Assembly: GCF_002902965.1 (NCBI RefSeq)
Contig: NZ_CP026106.1
Location: forward strand, 434,001 to 498,000
Direction of reading: 5' to 3'
From: Paraburkholderia hospita
GTDB lineage: Bacteria > Pseudomonadota > Gammaproteobacteria > Burkholderiales > Burkholderiaceae
Length of the DNA stretch: 64,000 nt
In this document: positions 62,503 to 64,000 of the stretch, piece by piece
Position numbering within the stretch: position 1 is the first letter of the stretch
Layout: every line of letters begins with the position of its first letter
Program-made: the position numbers and the translations under genes
Notes under the pieces: model-generated
The model's input: only the letters and a program-made list of their open reading frames with translations
Database searches by the model: none
Told to the model about the DNA's origin: nothing

Positions 62503-64000
62503 GTGAATCGCCGATATTTGTCCTTGTTTCATCAACATTGCACAAGGTGGCTCGCCCGCATCGAACCACTGGCCGCTACCAGCAGAACGAAAGCCAGACT
62601 CGTCTTCATTGCGGCGCTGCGAGGCCTTAGTCATCCGACGCGACGCGGTATCGCGCTGGCACTCTGCGCGGTGCCAGCGCTGTTCCTGCTGTACGTGCTC
62701 GCGCTTGTGCCTTTCACACCAGGCATCGGCGACATCCGCAAAGTCCGTGTCGACCGGCCAGCGTTGATCGTGTCCGCCGACGGCAAACTGCTCGCGGACT
62801 TCAAGCCGGTCAATCGCGAATGGGTGTCGCTCAAGCAGATTTCGCCGTACATGGTGGATGCCTTGATCGCGACGGAAGACCGTCGCTTCTACGAGCATCA
62901 CGGCATCGACTGGAAGCGCACCGCGTCGGCCGCGCTGCATACGTTCTCTGGTGACCGGCAAGGCGGCTCGACGATCACGCAGCAGCTCGCGCGCAACCTG
63001 TATCCCGATGAAATCGGCCGCGCGCCGACCCTCGCGCGCAAGCTCAAGGAAGCCATCACGGCGTTCAAGATCGAAGCCGTGTACAGCAAGGACCAGATCC
63101 TCGAGACGTACCTGAACACGGTGCCGTTCCTGTATAACGCATACGGCGTGGAAATGGCCGCGCGCACCTACTTCAGCAAATCGGCTGCTCAGCTCGACAT
63201 CCTTGAAAGCGCGACGCTCGTCGGCATGCTGAAGGCCAACAGCACCTACAACCCGGTGCTCAATCCCGAGCGTGCATTGCAGCGGCGCAATACGGTGCTC
63301 GGGCAGATGAACAGGTACGGGAAGCTCAAGCCCGGCGAGTATGAATGGTTGAAGCGTCGACCGCTCAACGTCGATTTCGCGCTCCAGACCGCGTCGCCGG
63401 GCCCCGCACCGCATTTTGCGGCGCAATTGCGCAAGTGGCTGATCGGATGGGCCGATCGCAACGGCTACAACATCTATGCCGACGGGCTCGTCGTGCGCAC
63501 GACCATCGATTCCCGTCTGCAGGCAATGGCGACGCAGGCGATGAACTGGCAGACGAACCAGTTGCAATGGATCGCGAACGACGCATGGAACGAACGCACG
63601 GGCTGCTGGCCGGGCAACGACCTGTTCCAGACCTTCATCCGGCAGACGCCCGACTACCGCGCGGCGCGCGACGCGGGTCAATCGGATCAGGCCGCGCTCA
63701 GGAAGCTCGCCACGGACCCCACGTTCGTCCGTGCGCTGTGCCGGAGCAAAGCGCAGATCCAGGCGGGCTTTGTCGCCATCGATCCACGCAACGGAGATAT
63801 CAAGGCATGGGTCGGCAGTCGCGATTTCGGCGACGAGCCGTTCGATCATGTGCAGCAGGCGCGGCGCCAGCCGGGCTCGACGTTCAAGCCGTTCGTCTAC
63901 GGCGCGGCCTTTGCGGACGGCGCGCGGCCGAGCGATACGATCGTCGACCGGAGCGTCGCCATTCCCCTAAGCGGACATGCGATCTGGCGGCCGACCGACG
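62503..64000 (+). CDS. Class A penicillin-binding protein (partial, runs off the window)
   Basis: At least 499 aa are present. A TM segment (about 48-70) is followed by a GT51 transglycosylase domain with ATEDRRFYEHHG (Glu125), GGSTITQQLARNL and ETYLNTVPF. Then comes the start of the transpeptidase domain with PGSTFKPFVYG (Ser459, Lys462). It polymerises and crosslinks peptidoglycan. The GTG at 62503 is the best upstream start; the frame is closed at 62440. A Cys-containing insert (ERTGCWPGNDLF) separates the two domains. PBP1a-type fits; the 3' part is missing. Nothing is supported in the 265 bp before it. Confidence 0.87.
   Translation, partial: MNRRYLSLFHQHCTRWLARIEPLAATSRTKARLVFIAALRGLSHPTRRGIALALCAVPALFLLYVLALVPFTPGIGDIRKVRVDRPALIVSADGKLLADFKPVNREWVSLKQISPYMVDALIATEDRRFYEHHGIDWKRTASAALHTFSGDRQGGSTITQQLARNLYPDEIGRAPTLARKLKEAITAFKIEAVYSKDQILETYLNTVPFLYNAYGVEMAARTYFSKSAAQLDILESATLVGMLKANSTYNPVLNPERALQRRNTVLGQMNRYGKLKPGEYEWLKRRPLNVDFALQTASPGPAPHFAAQLRKWLIGWADRNGYNIYADGLVVRTTIDSRLQAMATQAMNWQTNQLQWIANDAWNERTGCWPGNDLFQTFIRQTPDYRAARDAGQSDQAALRKLATDPTFVRALCRSKAQIQAGFVAIDPRNGDIKAWVGSRDFGDEPFDHVQQARRQPGSTFKPFVYGAAFADGARPSDTIVDRSVAIPLSGHAIWRPTD

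Noticed and set aside
62413..63849. 478-codon minus-strand frame at the right end
   Set aside because: It is antisense to the penicillin-binding protein with clear GT51 and transpeptidase motifs.

Overview
The window reads as high-GC, densely coding DNA of a Burkholderiaceae bacterium of the Paraburkholderia/Caballeronia type. This rests on a DUF4148 protein, a DksA-like zinc-finger protein, hopanoid-tail genes (hpnI/hpnL/hpnJ), an Slt70 murein transglycosylase and the style of the insertion sequences. No rRNA, tRNA or CRISPR array is visible. No database search was possible, so all family names come from motifs and remembered family features.

Layout. 1-3.8 kb holds small genes: a partial CopD, a DUF4148 protein, a DksA/TraR-type protein and a two-domain ABM protein. 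4.2-7.4 kb is a 2-oxoacid dehydrogenase operon (E1alpha, E1beta, E2) without E3. 7.9-16.5 kb has an alpha/beta hydrolase, a small exported protein, slt, a three-gene rnk operon and a PI-PLC-like protein. 12.6-13.0 kb and 16.6-29 kb form an accessory zone. It contains decayed genes (CHAT, SRAP, SDR, PAPS-reductase-like), a complete IS5-type element, a 61-bp palindrome built from two ends of that same element, a 420-bp tandem duplication of an ABM gene, isocitrate lyase, and many short unknown genes.

29.6-46.4 kb is the centrepiece: a soluble di-iron monooxygenase island of the propane/ketone (mimABCD/prmABCD) type. Two sigma-54 promoters are visible. The first precedes a zinc-type alcohol dehydrogenase followed by a coiled-coil protein, a CobW GTPase, a WD40 protein and a 67-aa protein. 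The second precedes mimA-B-C-D, an amidohydrolase, a DUF59 protein, a dedicated GroEL-like chaperonin, a 68-aa membrane peptide and an NRAMP metal transporter. A sigma-54 activator (AcoR/MimR type) closes the island. Taken together, the genes would oxidise the substrate, pass the alcohol to the dehydrogenase, fold the hydroxylase, and import and deliver its metal.

46.4-54 kb has an IS6 remnant, a DUF1330 protein, a cupin, and hopanoid genes (hpnI, a broken hpnL copy, an intact hpnL, and a convergent hpnJ). 54-57.6 kb has two unknown genes and an intact IS256-family element with an 8-bp target duplication, followed by IS debris. 57.6-61 kb is a putrescine-utilisation cluster (puuB, a PuuR-like regulator, puuA) with a three-site operator region. 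The window ends with a potassium-channel-like protein with an altered selectivity filter and a class A penicillin-binding protein that runs off the end.
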